44,967 nt of DNA from Anaerotruncus sp. (GTDB taxonomy: Bacteria; Bacillota; Clostridia; Oscillospirales; Ruminococcaceae): positions 1 to 44,967 of the forward strand of contig JAETRV010000022.1 in NCBI GenBank assembly GCA_021770005.1, read 5' to 3'. Every line of letters starts with the position of its first letter. Position 1 is the stretch's first letter. Under the pieces are notes generated by a model. It made no database searches, was not told the origin of the DNA, and was given only the letters and a program-made list of their open reading frames with translations. Shown here piece by piece: positions 18,705 through 27,138 of this stretch. Position numbers and translations under genes: made by a program.

Positions 18705-19337
18705 TTACGCCTTAACGCTGTCAAAGATGCTGACGACTCCGCCCTTGGGGCCGGGGATCGCACCTTTGATCGCGATCAGATTGTTTTCGGCGTCAATCTT
18801 GACGATTTCCAGATTCTGAACGGTGACCCGCTCTGCACCCAGATGGCCCGGGAGCTTTTTGCCCTTCATAACGCGGGACGGGTCGGAGCAGGCGCCCAGC
18901 GAACCCTGGTGGCGTGCAACCGGGCCGCTGCCGTGGGTCTCTTTGAGGCGTCCGAAGTTGTAGCGCTTGATGGTACCGGCGTAGCCTTTACCTTTCGAGA
19001 TGCCCACAACGTCGATCGCGTCGCCCACTGCGAAGGTGTCCGCTTTGATGATGTCGCCGACGCTCAGGACCGAGCAGTCCGCCAGGCGGAACTCGCGCAG
19101 TTCGCGTTTGTTCGCCACGCCGGCTTTGGCGAAGTGGCCCTTGCGGGGTTTGTTGACAGCCTTGTCGCTGATGTCGCCGAAACCGATCTGCACGGCTTCA
19201 TAGCCGTCGTTTTCGGTTGTCTTCTTCTGGACAACAACACACGGGCCTGCCTCAACGACTGTTACAGGGATCACTTTGCCGTTCTCGTCAAAAAGCTGGG
19301 TCATGCCAATCTTTTTGCCTACGATGCACTTTTGCAT
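18705..19337 (-). CDS. rplC: 50S ribosomal protein L3
   Basis: 210 residues. L3 initiates 50S assembly with L24. Begins [20 protein letters not shown]; the [20 protein letters not shown] loop and [16 protein letters not shown] are diagnostic. AGGAGG precedes the ATG. The 90-base gap to rpsJ is larger than usual in this operon and holds two inverted repeats. Confidence 0.97.
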   Translation of the reverse strand: MQKCIVGKKIGMTQLFDENGKVIPVTVVEAGPCVVVQKKTTENDGYEAVQIGFGDISDKAVNKPRKGHFAKAGVANKRELREFRLADCSVLSVGDIIKADTFAVGDAIDVVGISKGKGYAGTIKRYNFGRLKETHGSGPVARHQGSLGACSDPSRVMKGKKLPGHLGAERVTVQNLEIVKIDAENNLIAIKGAIPGPKGGVVSIFDSVKA

Positions 19338-19360
19338 ACCTTTCTTTACCTCCTACGGTT

Positions 19361-19405
19361 ATTGGTCGGCTGCTGCCGACATGACCTGACGGCGGCTTGC
19401 CGTCG
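19361..19405 (-). promoter_or_regulatory. Two adjacent inverted repeats between rpsJ and rplC
   Basis: Read on the minus strand, GACGGC-AAG-CCGCCGTC-type and GTCGGC-AGCA-GCCGAC stems lie back to back. Neither is followed by a T run, so a terminator is unlikely; they may be an RNA stability or protein-binding element. Confidence 0.4.
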
Positions 19406-19427
19406 TCGGGGTTTTCCTGCCTCTTTT

Positions 19428-19739
19428 TTAGAGCTTGATCTCAATCTCTACGCCGGCAGGCAGCTCAAGTCCGGTCAGGGCCTCAACGGTCTTGTTGGAG
19501 GGCCTGAGGATGTCGATGAGGCGCTTATGGGTCCTCATTTCGAACTGTTCACGGCTGTCCTTGTATTTATGGACTGCCCGGAGAATGGTGACGATCTCTT
19601 TCTCGGTCGGCAGCGGGATCGGACCGGAAACCCGAGCGCCGGTGCGCTTGGCGGTCTCCACAATCTTTTCCGCCGCGGTGTCAACCAACTGATGATCGTA
19701 CCCTTTGAGCCTGATTCTGATTTTTTCCTTGACTGCCAC
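19428..19739 (-). CDS. rpsJ: 30S ribosomal protein S10
   Basis: 103 residues. S10 is in the 30S head and is also NusE in antitermination complexes. Begins [40 protein letters not shown] is diagnostic. The start is GTG 19739, about nine bases after AAGGAGG. It is the first gene of the 31-gene minus-strand cluster, preceded by a leader of nearly 300 bases. Confidence 0.96.
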   Translation of the reverse strand: MAVKEKIRIRLKGYDHQLVDTAAEKIVETAKRTGARVSGPIPLPTEKEIVTILRAVHKYKDSREQFEMRTHKRLIDILRPSNKTVEALTGLELPAGVEIEIKL

Positions 19740-19828
19740 GAAACATCGCCTCCTTAAAGTTCTGCTTGAGGCGCTTTAGGACTGATGACCTCTGCACACC
19801 GCTCCGGGTGTTTCGCGCTCCGGCATAC

Positions 19829-19865
19829 AAAAAATCCGGGAAACCATGCTTGTGGTTCCGCCGGA
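19829..19865 (-). terminator. Terminator-like hairpin in the S10 operon leader (candidate attenuator)
   Basis: On the minus strand TCCGGCGGAACCA (19865-19853) pairs with TGGTTTCCCGGA (19846-19835), with one mismatch and one bulge, loop of six. U6 follows (complement of 19829-19834). It lies about 90 bases before the rpsJ start and downstream of the candidate promoter, so termination here would block the whole operon. A second hairpin (AGCCCC/GGGGCT) is at 19891-19905. Confidence 0.6.
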
Positions 19866-20026
19866 CTTTAGATACTGTCCGCCGCGCACCAGCCCCCTTG
19901 GGGCTATGCAGGGAATGTTCAGTATTAAAGTCGCCCGGTTTAAAATCGGACATACTCCGCGGAAATTTCCCGCCTCAATGGGCGGCCACCTCCCGCATCA
20001 TCGCATATCTTGTGCAGTCATGCTTG

Positions 20027-20058
20027 ATTATAATACCATACCATTTTTGTGATTGCAA
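20027..20058 (-). promoter_or_regulatory. Candidate promoter of the S10-spc-alpha cluster
   Basis: On the minus strand TTGCAA (20058-20053) is followed after 17 bases by TATTAT (20035-20030), which overlaps a perfect TATAAT (20032-20027, spacing 20). An A/T-rich stretch at 20061-20100 could act as an UP element. It would give a leader of about 280 bases. Confidence 0.6.
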
Positions 20059-20194
20059 GCATTTTTTTCAGATTTTTCGTAAAAACCTACAAAAAAATTT
20101 GGCGCATTTTGGCGGGGGATTTTGTGCAGTATTTTGCCCTATTTTTATCTACTTATTCCGGAATCAGTCAGCAGCCACAACCGCCGGAGGAGAC

Positions 20195-20291
20195 AGGGGG
20201 CTTTTCAGGAGAAAATGCTCCGCCGTGTGCGCGCGGCGACGGGGGCTCTGCCCCTCGACCCCGCCACCTTTGAAAAGGTGGACGAAACGTT
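20195..20291 (+). repeat. Repeat A, copy 3 (simple form)
   Basis: Shows the uninterrupted layout: a CCGCCG/CGGCG stem near 20220-20238, GGGGC-TCT-GCCCC at 20242-20254, then CCACCTTT-GA-AAAGGTGG at 20264-20281 and ACGAAACGTTTG. It lies in the 623-base gap between rpsJ and uxaC. Bases 20101-20194 show nothing recognisable. Confidence 0.8.
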
Positions 20292-20320
20292 TGATTCCTC
20301 TGCATGACCGGTCTTACGAT

Positions 20321-20351
20321 AAAACCCCCGCTGGTAAAACCAGCGGGGGGG
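20321..20351 (-). terminator. Terminator of uxaC
   Basis: An 11-pair perfect stem, CCCCCGCTGGT (20325-20335) with ACCAGCGGGGG (20339-20349), loop AAA. On the minus strand it is followed by TTTTA. It lies 11 bases after the uxaC stop. Confidence 0.9.
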
Positions 20352-20362
20352 TTAAAATATCA

Positions 20363-21772
20363 TCAGATATCGAAGCCAAAAAACGCCCTGACGTTGTTGT
20401 AGCAGATGTCCTCCACCATTCGGCCGAGCAGGGCGCGGTCATCCGGGAACTCGCCTTCCTCCACCCACCTGCCAATCAGGTTGCAGAGGATGCGCCGGAA
20501 ATATTCATGACGGGTATAACTCAGATAGCTGCGGGAATCGGTCAGCATCCCGATAAAGTTGCCGAGCAGCGAAAGGTTGGCAAGGCTGGTGAGCTGCTGT
20601 TCCATGCCGGTTTTGGTATCATTGAACCACCACGCTGCGCCATGCTGGAGTTTTCCTGCAAGCCCCTCCCCCTGGAAGCAGCCGATCACCGTGTCAATCA
20701 TCTCGTTGTCGCTGTTGTTGAGCGAATAGAGGACCATCTTGGGAAGTTCCCCGGTCCGGTCAAGCGCATCCAGAAAACCGGCGAGCGCTGGTGCATCGAG
20801 GGTGTTGCCCATGCAGTCAAACCCGGTGTCCGCGCCGAGCTGGGCAAACTTTCTGGAATTGGTGTTGCGGACCGCCCCAAAGTGGAGCTGCATCACCCAC
20901 CCCCGCTTGGCGTACTGTCGCCCGAGGAACAGCAGGAACTCGGTTTTATATTTCCGCGCGTCCTCATCGGATACCGGTTTTCCGGCCAATACATCCGCCA
21001 TGATCCGGTCCAGCTCTTCCCTTGAGGCGGGGCAGTAGAATGCGCTGTCCGGAGCGTGGTCGGAGGCACAGCAGCCGTTTTGGGCAAAATAGTCCAGGCG
21101 GTTGGAGAGCGCCGCGCAGAGTGAGTCAAAATCTCTGACCTCGATTCCGGACGCCTTGGAAAGCTGGCCAAGATAGCCTGCATAGGGCGCCTGTTCAATA
21201 TTCATTGCCCGGTCGGGCCTCCATGCGGGGAGAACCTTCACCTTGCAGGAGGGGTCCTCCCGGAGCTGCTTATGGTAACGCAGATCGTCAATCGGGTCGT
21301 CGGTGGTGCAGATCAACCGGACATTTGACCGTTCGATGATCCCGCGCACACTCATGCCCGGTTCAGCTAGTTTTCGGTTGCAAAGCTCCCAGACCTGCCC
21401 GGCGGTTTCCTTTCCGAGACGGCCATGGTAATCAAAATAGCGCTGTAGCTCCAGGTGTGACCAATGGTAAAGCGGGTTGCCGATCGCCCGGTCGAGGGTT
21501 TCGGCCCACGCCTGAAACTTCTCGCGGTCGCTTGCGCCGCCGGTGACCCGCTCCTCCGGCACTCCATTGGTGCGCATCTGCCGCCATTTGTAGTGGTCCC
21601 CAGCCAGCCACGGCTGCGCGATGTTTTCATACCGCTTGTCCTCGGCGATTTCAGCGGGGTTGATGTGGCAGTGATAATCGATCACTGGCATCTTTTCCGC
21701 GTGGTTGTGGAAAAGCTCCTTCGCCACCTCGTTGGTCAGCAGGAAATCCGCATCCATAAAAGGCTTTGTCAT
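20363..21772 (-). CDS. uxaC: Glucuronate isomerase (uronate isomerase)
   Basis: 469 residues, full length. It converts D-glucuronate to D-fructuronate and D-galacturonate to D-tagaturonate, the first step of hexuronate catabolism in the cytoplasm. The amidohydrolase-like metal motif YHCHINP (H34, H36) is near the N-terminus, and GDHYKWRQMRTNGV, LICTTDDPIDDL and LSLLGNFIGMLTDSRS are family stretches. AAGAAGGG precedes the ATG. It is downstream of the LacI-type regulator gene on the same strand (121-base gap, in which I see no clear promoter) and ends at the terminator at 20321-20351. The regulator and uxaB-uxaA nearby support the assignment. Confidence 0.96.
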   Translation of the reverse strand: MTKPFMDADFLLTNEVAKELFHNHAEKMPVIDYHCHINPAEIAEDKRYENIAQPWLAGDHYKWRQMRTNGVPEERVTGGASDREKFQAWAETLDRAIGNPLYHWSHLELQRYFDYHGRLGKETAGQVWELCNRKLAEPGMSVRGIIERSNVRLICTTDDPIDDLRYHKQLREDPSCKVKVLPAWRPDRAMNIEQAPYAGYLGQLSKASGIEVRDFDSLCAALSNRLDYFAQNGCCASDHAPDSAFYCPASREELDRIMADVLAGKPVSDEDARKYKTEFLLFLGRQYAKRGWVMQLHFGAVRNTNSRKFAQLGADTGFDCMGNTLDAPALAGFLDALDRTGELPKMVLYSLNNSDNEMIDTVIGCFQGEGLAGKLQHGAAWWFNDTKTGMEQQLTSLANLSLLGNFIGMLTDSRSYLSYTRHEYFRRILCNLIGRWVEEGEFPDDRALLGRMVEDICYNNVRAFFGFDI

Positions 21773-21893
21773 TGTGTTGAAACCCTTCTTTCTAAATTAT
21801 ATTTAGGGGCTGTTCAAACTCTTTTACAAGGGGCTTTGGGCCTATGACCCGAGAAGCCTCGACGGCGGCTACATCCCGAAAGGGAGCCAGCCT

Positions 21894-22886
21894 TCAAAAG
21901 CGGGTGGTTCTGCGCTTGATGAGTTGGCCCGAAAGCAACGTCTGATCCGGGAAATCCTTCCCTTCGATCACTCCGAACAGGGTCGAGATTGCTGTCATAC
22001 AGAGCGCTTCCACCCGGCTATCCACTGTCGTCAGTTCCGGCTCACAACAGCGGGAAAGCAGGGAGTTGTTATATCCTATGATGTCCACATCACGCGGCAC
22101 CATCCGCCCATGGGCAAGCGAAGATTTGATTGCTGCGATTGCTAGTTCATCCTCCGAGGCCATCACCGCGTCAAACAATAGATTGGAATCATAGAGCTGG
22201 TTGATCGCGGGCAGCGCCTGATCAATCTGCCGGGGACAGCGGAACACCAGCTGCGGGTCAAACGGCACGTCCGCCTGCCCGAGCGCGAACCGGTAGCCAT
22301 CCAGCTTTTTCTGCCCGCTGTAGGTGGTCGAATCATAGAGATAGAGAATTCTGCGCCGGCCCTTTTCGAGCAGCGCGCTGACTGCATCGTGGACCGCGCC
22401 AAAGTCGTCGCAGAGCACACAGTAGACGTTGGGCGCCTTGAGATAGCCGTTAATCAGGATCACCGGGAGCTGCTGGGCGGCCTGTCCGATAAAAACCGTA
22501 TCGCTGGTCATAAAATGCGAACCTACAAGGATGATTGCATCGACCTTTTTGGAGATCAGCATACGGAATCCACTCTTTTTATCCTCTGGCTCGTTGCCGG
22601 TACAGCAGAGCAGGGAGTCGTAGCCCCGGCGGCGCAGTTCCCGCTCGATCGATGAAACCGCAGCGGCAAGGTAGATATCTGCAACGTCCATACACATGAC
22701 CCCGACCGTCTTGATCGAGCGCAGGCCCAAGCCCCGGGCAAACGCATTCGGGGTGTAGCCCTTTTCATTCATGACGCTGAGCACCCGCCGGCGGGTCGCG
22801 TCGCTGACCCCTTTTTTCCCGTTGATGACCCGCGAGACGGTCGCAATCGAAACGCCTGATTTTTTGGAAATGTCATAAATCGTCAT
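21894..22886 (-). CDS. LacI-family transcriptional regulator of the hexuronate locus
   Basis: 330 residues. The N-terminal helix-turn-helix (MTIYDISKKSGVSIATVSRV, residues 1-20, then INGKKGVSD) and hinge (NAFARGLGLRS) are typical of LacI/GalR. A periplasmic-binding-protein-like sugar-binding domain follows (TVGVMCMDVADIYLAA, DAIILVGSHF, DIIGYNN). AGGAGG lies before the ATG. It is divergent from uxaB-uxaA and upstream of uxaC, so it probably represses both in the absence of a hexuronate-derived inducer. The exact inducer cannot be read from the sequence. Confidence 0.9.
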   Translation of the reverse strand: MTIYDISKKSGVSIATVSRVINGKKGVSDATRRRVLSVMNEKGYTPNAFARGLGLRSIKTVGVMCMDVADIYLAAAVSSIERELRRRGYDSLLCCTGNEPEDKKSGFRMLISKKVDAIILVGSHFMTSDTVFIGQAAQQLPVILINGYLKAPNVYCVLCDDFGAVHDAVSALLEKGRRRILYLYDSTTYSGQKKLDGYRFALGQADVPFDPQLVFRCPRQIDQALPAINQLYDSNLLFDAVMASEDELAIAAIKSSLAHGRMVPRDVDIIGYNNSLLSRCCEPELTTVDSRVEALCMTAISTLFGVIEGKDFPDQTLLSGQLIKRRTTRF

Positions 22887-23029
22887 CTGTCAGCCTCCTG
22901 TTGTAACGAACAGCCACAAAAAACCTGTGCATCCGTCTTTATCAAATCTGAAAACCCGTTTGCTTCCCAGGGCCGTCTGCAAAGCCACAGCCAAAAGCTG
23001 CCGCCATGTTTTGCCTCCGTTAAGGGCGT

Positions 23030-23079
23030 TTGCCGCTCGAGGAGCGGCAAGCGAGGCTTTTTACAGGAGAAAAAGCCTC
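23030..23079. repeat. Two adjacent perfect inverted repeats (repeat C)
   Basis: TTGCCGCTC-GAG-GAGCGGCAA at 23030-23050 is followed by GAGGCTTTTT-ACAGGAG-AAAAAGCCTC at 23053-23079. The first, with its following GAGG..CTTTTT, resembles 44933-44962. GGCTTTT...CAGGAGAAAA also occurs at the start of repeat A copy 3. On the minus strand it is in the LacI gene leader. Confidence 0.55.
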
Positions 23080-23170
23080 TTATCAGCGCCATGAAACAGG
23101 TTCTTCGCTTTTTGTCCCTTAGAACCCATATTCACAACCGTTTGACGCCGTCTGAACGGGCCTTTTTCCG

Positions 23171-23262
23171 ACCTGCTGCGTTGAAAAACCTTGCAATACA
23201 CAAAGTATTGTCTGCGTTTTTTCGCCTTGCAGAGCGAAAAAATGCCTCGTCCATCCGACATC
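23171..23262 (-). repeat. Repeat B, two-hairpin copy
   Basis: Contains CAATAC-ACAAA-GTATTG (23194-23210) and TTTTTTCGC/GCGAAAAAA (23217-23242). Its reverse complement has the motif order GATGGACG, TTTTTTCGC, GGCGAAAAA, GCAGAC seen more weakly at 4040-4100. It lies between the two operators of the uxa locus. No open reading frame of note. Confidence 0.45.
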
Positions 23263-23308
23263 CCCCGATTATGAATACAGGTTCTTATAGTAGCATTATA
23301 AGGGAATC

Positions 23309-23321
23309 GTAAGCGCTTTAC
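23309..23321. promoter_or_regulatory. Operator-like palindrome 1 (regulator side)
   Basis: GTAAGCGCTTTAC shares the GTAAGCGCTT core with operator 2, about 160 bases away, with one extra T. It probably serves the regulator-uxaC transcription unit or forms a loop with operator 2. Confidence 0.6.
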
Positions 23322-23432
23322 AATAGTTTTTTCACTTTATTGATAAATTCAATAGGCCAGGCGGATTTTTCGCCCTTTTCTACATAAAATGATAATATTG
23401 TGAAGAAAAAAAGATAAAATATCTCTTTTTAC

Positions 23433-23461
23433 TTGACATTTTCAAAATTTATAACTATTAT
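23433..23461 (+). promoter_or_regulatory. Sigma-A promoter of uxaB-uxaA
   Basis: Consensus TTGACA at 23433-23438 and TATTAT at 23456-23461, spaced by exactly 17 bases. The start point should fall near 23468, inside operator 2. Confidence 0.85.
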
Positions 23462-23467
23462 AGTTAT

Positions 23468-23479
23468 GTAAGCGCTTAC
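23468..23479. promoter_or_regulatory. Operator 2 at the uxaB start point (LacI-type or cre)
   Basis: Perfect 12-base palindrome GTAAGCGCTTAC, placed just after the -10 box where a bound repressor would block initiation. With its flanks it also matches 13 of 14 positions of the CcpA cre consensus, so either the local LacI-family protein or CcpA could bind it. Confidence 0.75.
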
Positions 23480-23523
23480 GTCACGACAAAACTATAAAAT
23501 TTTGTAGAAAAGGGGATAGATGG

Positions 23524-25008
23524 ATGAAAACGCTTAACAAGGAGATGGCGGCTGCTCGGCAGCATCCTCTGCGGTTGATGCAGTTTGGCGAAGGCAACTT
23601 TTTGCGGGCATTCGTAGACTACATGATTGATATTTCCAACGAAAAAGGCGTGACAGACATTGGAATTGCAGTTGTCAAGCCGATCCCGTTCGGAAGCTTG
23701 GAGCGTTTCCGTCATCAGGACAACCTTTATACCGTCATCCTGCGCGGGCAGATGGATGGCAAGGTTGTAAACGACGCACGAATCATCACCAGTGTACAGA
23801 AAACCATTGATGCCTATGAATCCTATGGGGAGCTGGTGGAAACCGCCTGTCTGGAAAGCCTTCAGATCGTCGTTTCAAACACAACCGAAGCCGGTATCGT
23901 ATTTGACCCCGAGGACCGGTTTGCGTGTGAGCCGCCGTCCACCTATCCCGGTAAGCTGACCAAGCTGTTGTTTGAGCGGTTCCGGAAGTTCGAAGGCGCT
24001 GCTGACAAAGGCCTGGTCATCATCCCATGCGAACTGATCGAGCACAACGGGGACCGGCTGCATGACTGTGTCAACCAGTACAGTTCGCTTTGGGGGCTGG
24101 GGGAAGCGTTTCAGAAGTGGGTGGAGGAATCCTGTACCTTCTGCTGCACGCTGGTCGACCGGATTGTAACCGGTTACCCCCGCGACAATCTCGAGGAGAC
24201 GACCGCGCAGCTTGGCTATATCGACGAGCTGGTGGACACCGCAGAGCCGTTCGGTCTGTGGGTCATCGAGAGCAAGCGGGATATTTCGGGCTTGCTGCCG
24301 CTCGAAAAGGCCGGGCTTCCGGTCATCTTCACCGACGACCAGACCCCTTACCGCGAACGCAAGGTCCGCATTCTGAACGGTGCGCATACCTCGACCGTTT
24401 TGGCGGGTTATCTGGCAGGCTTTGAGATTGTCGGGGAGATCATGAAAGACCCCGATTTGAGAGCCTTTATGAATCAGGTGGTCTTGGAGGAGATCGTCCC
24501 GGGGGTCAAACTGCCGCGGGATGAGGTGCTTGCGTTCGCCAATTCGGTATTTGAGCGGTTTGAAAATCCGTTTATCAAGCACCGCCTGCTCGACATCTCC
24601 CTCAACTCGGTATCCAAGTGGAAATCCCGTATCCTCCCCTCTTTGCGTGATTTCTATCATACCTCCGGAAGACTCCCGCGCCTATTGACCTTCTCCTTTG
24701 CTGCCCTGATGGCGTTTTACACCTCGGACAGGCTCGAAAACGGTGTCCTTCAGGGAAGCCGGAATGGACAGCCCTATGAGATCAAGGACGATGCTGCCGC
24801 GCTCGCGTTTTTCGCTGCACATTCTACCCGCCTGTCCTCCGGGGAATTTGTGCAGGCATTGGCTGCTCATACCGAATTCTGGGGCGAGGACCTCACCCAA
24901 TATGACGGGTTTGTCCCGATGGTCGCCGGGTATTTGGATGAGATCAAGGACAAAGGGATGAAAGCAACCGTTCATGCGTTGGTCAAACAGGGGGAGACGG
25001 TCGGATGA
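23524..25008 (+). CDS. uxaB: Tagaturonate reductase (altronate oxidoreductase)
   Basis: 494 residues, mannitol dehydrogenase superfamily. It reduces D-tagaturonate to D-altronate with NADH. The N-terminal nucleotide-binding segment LMQFGEGNFLRAFVDYMI (residues 19-36) and the catalytic K280-X4-N285-X2-H288 (KVRILNGAHT) are visible. A GGGGAT site precedes ATG 23524. It overlaps uxaA by four bases (ATGA) and is driven by the promoter at 23433-23461. Fructuronate reductase (UxuB) is the close alternative. Because uxaA follows directly, UxaB is preferred. Confidence 0.92.
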   Translation: MKTLNKEMAAARQHPLRLMQFGEGNFLRAFVDYMIDISNEKGVTDIGIAVVKPIPFGSLERFRHQDNLYTVILRGQMDGKVVNDARIITSVQKTIDAYESYGELVETACLESLQIVVSNTTEAGIVFDPEDRFACEPPSTYPGKLTKLLFERFRKFEGAADKGLVIIPCELIEHNGDRLHDCVNQYSSLWGLGEAFQKWVEESCTFCCTLVDRIVTGYPRDNLEETTAQLGYIDELVDTAEPFGLWVIESKRDISGLLPLEKAGLPVIFTDDQTPYRERKVRILNGAHTSTVLAGYLAGFEIVGEIMKDPDLRAFMNQVVLEEIVPGVKLPRDEVLAFANSVFERFENPFIKHRLLDISLNSVSKWKSRILPSLRDFYHTSGRLPRLLTFSFAALMAFYTSDRLENGVLQGSRNGQPYEIKDDAAALAFFAAHSTRLSSGEFVQALAAHTEFWGEDLTQYDGFVPMVAGYLDEIKDKGMKATVHALVKQGETVG

Positions 25009-26492
25009 ATCTGCTGAAATTTCTGGTCATCAACCCGGCGGATAACGTAGGCGTTGCGCTTCGGACGATCGCCAAAGGGGAAACCGTGGAGGCGAACGGG
25101 AGATTCGTGACCGCGCTTGAAGAGATCGCGACCGGCCATAAGATGGCAATCCGCCCAATCTCCACAGGCGAATGTGTGACCAAATACGGCTATACGATCG
25201 GTTCGGCAAAATCGGATATCCCTTTAGGGAGCTGGGTACACACCCATAATCTAAAAACCAACCTGGATGACAAGCTAGCGTACCACTATGAACCCGCGCT
25301 CACCCCGCCCGCGCCTCTGCCGCCCGCCACCTTTGAGGGATTTTTGCGTGAGGATGGGCGGGCCGGCGTGCGGAATGAGCTTTGGATCATCCCAACGGTA
25401 GGATGCGTCAACTCGATCGCCCGCTTGATCGAGCGGGAAGCACAGGCTTTGGTTGGCGGAAGCATCGACGGGGTCTATGCGTTCCCCCATCCTTACGGCT
25501 GCTCCCAGCTCGGAGGGGATCATCTCAATACCCAGAAAGCGCTGGCGGGGCTGGTGCGTCACCCGAATGCCGGCGGCGTACTGGTGCTCGGGCTTGGCTG
25601 CGAAAACAACAATCTCGGTGCATTCAAAAAGGTGCTCGGTGAAACCGACCCAAATCGGGTAAAATTCCTTGTCTGCCAGGAGAGTGATGATGAAGTTGCC
25701 GATGCGCTCGCCTTGCTCGAACAGCTCGCCAACTATGCGGGGAGCTTTAAGCGTCAGACCTGTTCCTCCCAGGAGCTGGTGATTGGGCTGAAATGCGGCG
25801 GCTCGGACGGGCTTTCGGGCATCACCGCCAATCCCTTGGTCGGGGTTTTCTCGGATATGCTGATTGCCCGAGGGGGCAGCTCGATCCTGACCGAGGTTCC
25901 AGAAATGTTCGGCGCGGAAACCATCCTGATGAACCGCTGTAAGGATGAAACAACCTTCCAAAAAACCGTTGCGCTGATCGATGGGTTTAAGGACTATTTT
26001 ATCCGTTACCATCAGACCATCTATGAAAATCCCTCCCCCGGAAATAAAGCGGGCGGCATTTCCACCCTTGAGGACAAATCGCTCGGATGCACCCAGAAGG
26101 GCGGCAGCAGTACGGTGGTCGATGTGCTTTCCTACGGCGACCCCATCTGTGAACGCGGGCTGAACCTGCTCCAAGCGCCGGGAAATGACCTCGTCGCGTC
26201 AACCGCGCTGGCGGTTTCGGGTGCGCAGATCGTACTCTTTACCACCGGACGAGGGACGCCGTTTGGATGCCCGGTCCCCACCGTCAAGATCGCGAGCAAC
26301 AGCGCCCTCAGCCGGAAAAAGGCGGGATGGATCGACTTCAATGCCGGGCAGTATGTCGAGGGTGTTTCGATGGACCAGCTTTCAAAAGATTTCTTTGACT
26401 ATATCCTGCGGGTGGCAAGCGGCGAACGGACCGTTGGTGAACAACACGGGATGCGTGACCTCGCAATTTTCAAGGATGGCGTCACTTTATAA
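25005..26492 (+). CDS. uxaA: Altronate dehydratase
   Basis: 495 residues. It dehydrates D-altronate to 2-keto-3-deoxy-D-gluconate (KDG), iron-dependent. An N-terminal SAF domain (residues 1-95, TGHKMAI and YGYTIG) is joined to the catalytic part, which begins EDGRAGVRNELWIIPTVGCV. GLKCGGSDGLSGITANP and GRGTPFGCPVPTVKI are diagnostic. It overlaps uxaB by four bases and ends at a strong terminator (26507-26547). KDG kinase and aldolase are not in the window. Confidence 0.95.
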   Translation: MNLLKFLVINPADNVGVALRTIAKGETVEANGRFVTALEEIATGHKMAIRPISTGECVTKYGYTIGSAKSDIPLGSWVHTHNLKTNLDDKLAYHYEPALTPPAPLPPATFEGFLREDGRAGVRNELWIIPTVGCVNSIARLIEREAQALVGGSIDGVYAFPHPYGCSQLGGDHLNTQKALAGLVRHPNAGGVLVLGLGCENNNLGAFKKVLGETDPNRVKFLVCQESDDEVADALALLEQLANYAGSFKRQTCSSQELVIGLKCGGSDGLSGITANPLVGVFSDMLIARGGSSILTEVPEMFGAETILMNRCKDETTFQKTVALIDGFKDYFIRYHQTIYENPSPGNKAGGISTLEDKSLGCTQKGGSSTVVDVLSYGDPICERGLNLLQAPGNDLVASTALAVSGAQIVLFTTGRGTPFGCPVPTVKIASNSALSRKKAGWIDFNAGQYVEGVSMDQLSKDFFDYILRVASGERTVGEQHGMRDLAIFKDGVTL

Positions 26493-26506
26493 AATCGGAA
26501 CCCATT

Positions 26507-26547
26507 CTGCGGAGAAATACCTTTCGTATTTTCTCCGCAGATTTTTT
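26507..26547 (+). terminator. Terminator after uxaA
   Basis: CTGCGGAGAAATAC (26507-26520) pairs with GTATTTTCTCCGCAG (26526-26540) with one bulged T, followed by ATTTTTTT. Confidence 0.92.
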
Positions 26548-26571
26548 TGTCTGTTTTTTTAAAATTTCTGG

Positions 26572-26598
26572 AAAGGTGCAGTTTTTCTGCACCTTTTT
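26572..26598 (+). terminator. Second terminator upstream of the phage cassette
   Basis: AAAGGTGCAG (26572-26581) pairs perfectly with CTGCACCTTT (26587-26596), then TTCGTTTTT. With the terminator at 26507-26547 it isolates the phage cassette from uxaA transcription. I see no convincing sigma-A promoter between here and the first phage gene. Confidence 0.8.
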
Positions 26599-26628
26599 CG
26601 TTTTTGTGCGGAAGGGTGAAAGGAGTTG

Positions 26629-27138
26629 ATGGTTACGGATCAGGTTGATCTGGTGCAGGCAAAAAAATTATTCTGCATCTTTGTGGCGCGCGGCTTCGAG
26701 CCGGAAGAGGCTGTCCTGCGTGCCGGCATCCCCTCCGATGGGGATCCCGCACGAACGGCCTGCTTGCTGCTCGGGGACTACGGCCTGCGCAGAAGGATTG
26801 CCCGGCTGGCCAAGGCGCTCGCTTTCTGCTCCCCGGCGGCGCGCGCAAGGGCCGGGCTTGAACGGCTCGCGCTCGGGTCCGGCTGTGGTCGGGAAGAAGT
26901 GCGGCTGGCGGAGGAAGGGGAACCGCTCCCGTCCGGGCTGCTGTTCCATCTCGCGGAGGTGAAGTATCCCAAGGGCGGCGGGGTGGAGCTGAAATTCTTT
27001 GACCGGCTCAAGGCGCTTTCCCTCCTCGCCAGTCTGGAGGAGGAGGGAGGGGAAGCCGGGTCCCCGCTGCTGAACGCGCTCTCCCGTTCGGCAAGCGTGC
27101 TCGCGGGAGCCAAGGGGGAGCAGGGCGGTGAAGATTGA
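26629..27138 (+). CDS. Phage terminase small subunit (probable)
   Basis: 169 residues. Identified mainly by position directly before the large terminase, and by a helical, basic N-terminal part (VQAKKLFCIFVARGFEPEEA...RAGIPSD) that looks like the DNA-binding domain of XtmA-type proteins. It would recognise packaging DNA and regulate the large subunit. ATG 26629 is preferred over TTG 26626; the AAAGGAG at 26619-26625 is close to both and an earlier GAAGGG may be used. It overlaps the large subunit by 11 bases. A partly degenerate or non-canonical small subunit is possible. Confidence 0.7.
   Translation: MVTDQVDLVQAKKLFCIFVARGFEPEEAVLRAGIPSDGDPARTACLLLGDYGLRRRIARLAKALAFCSPAARARAGLERLALGSGCGREEVRLAEEGEPLPSGLLFHLAEVKYPKGGGVELKFFDRLKALSLLASLEEEGGEAGSPLLNALSRSASVLAGAKGEQGGED

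Noticed and set aside
18054-19757. Long plus-strand frame opposite rplC, rplD and rpsJ
   Set aside because: Shadow of three ribosomal protein genes with no start signal.
19681-19953. Short frame upstream of rpsJ on the minus strand
   Set aside because: It overlaps the leader hairpin and the rpsJ start, and lacks a good ribosome binding site. A leader peptide is possible but not supported.
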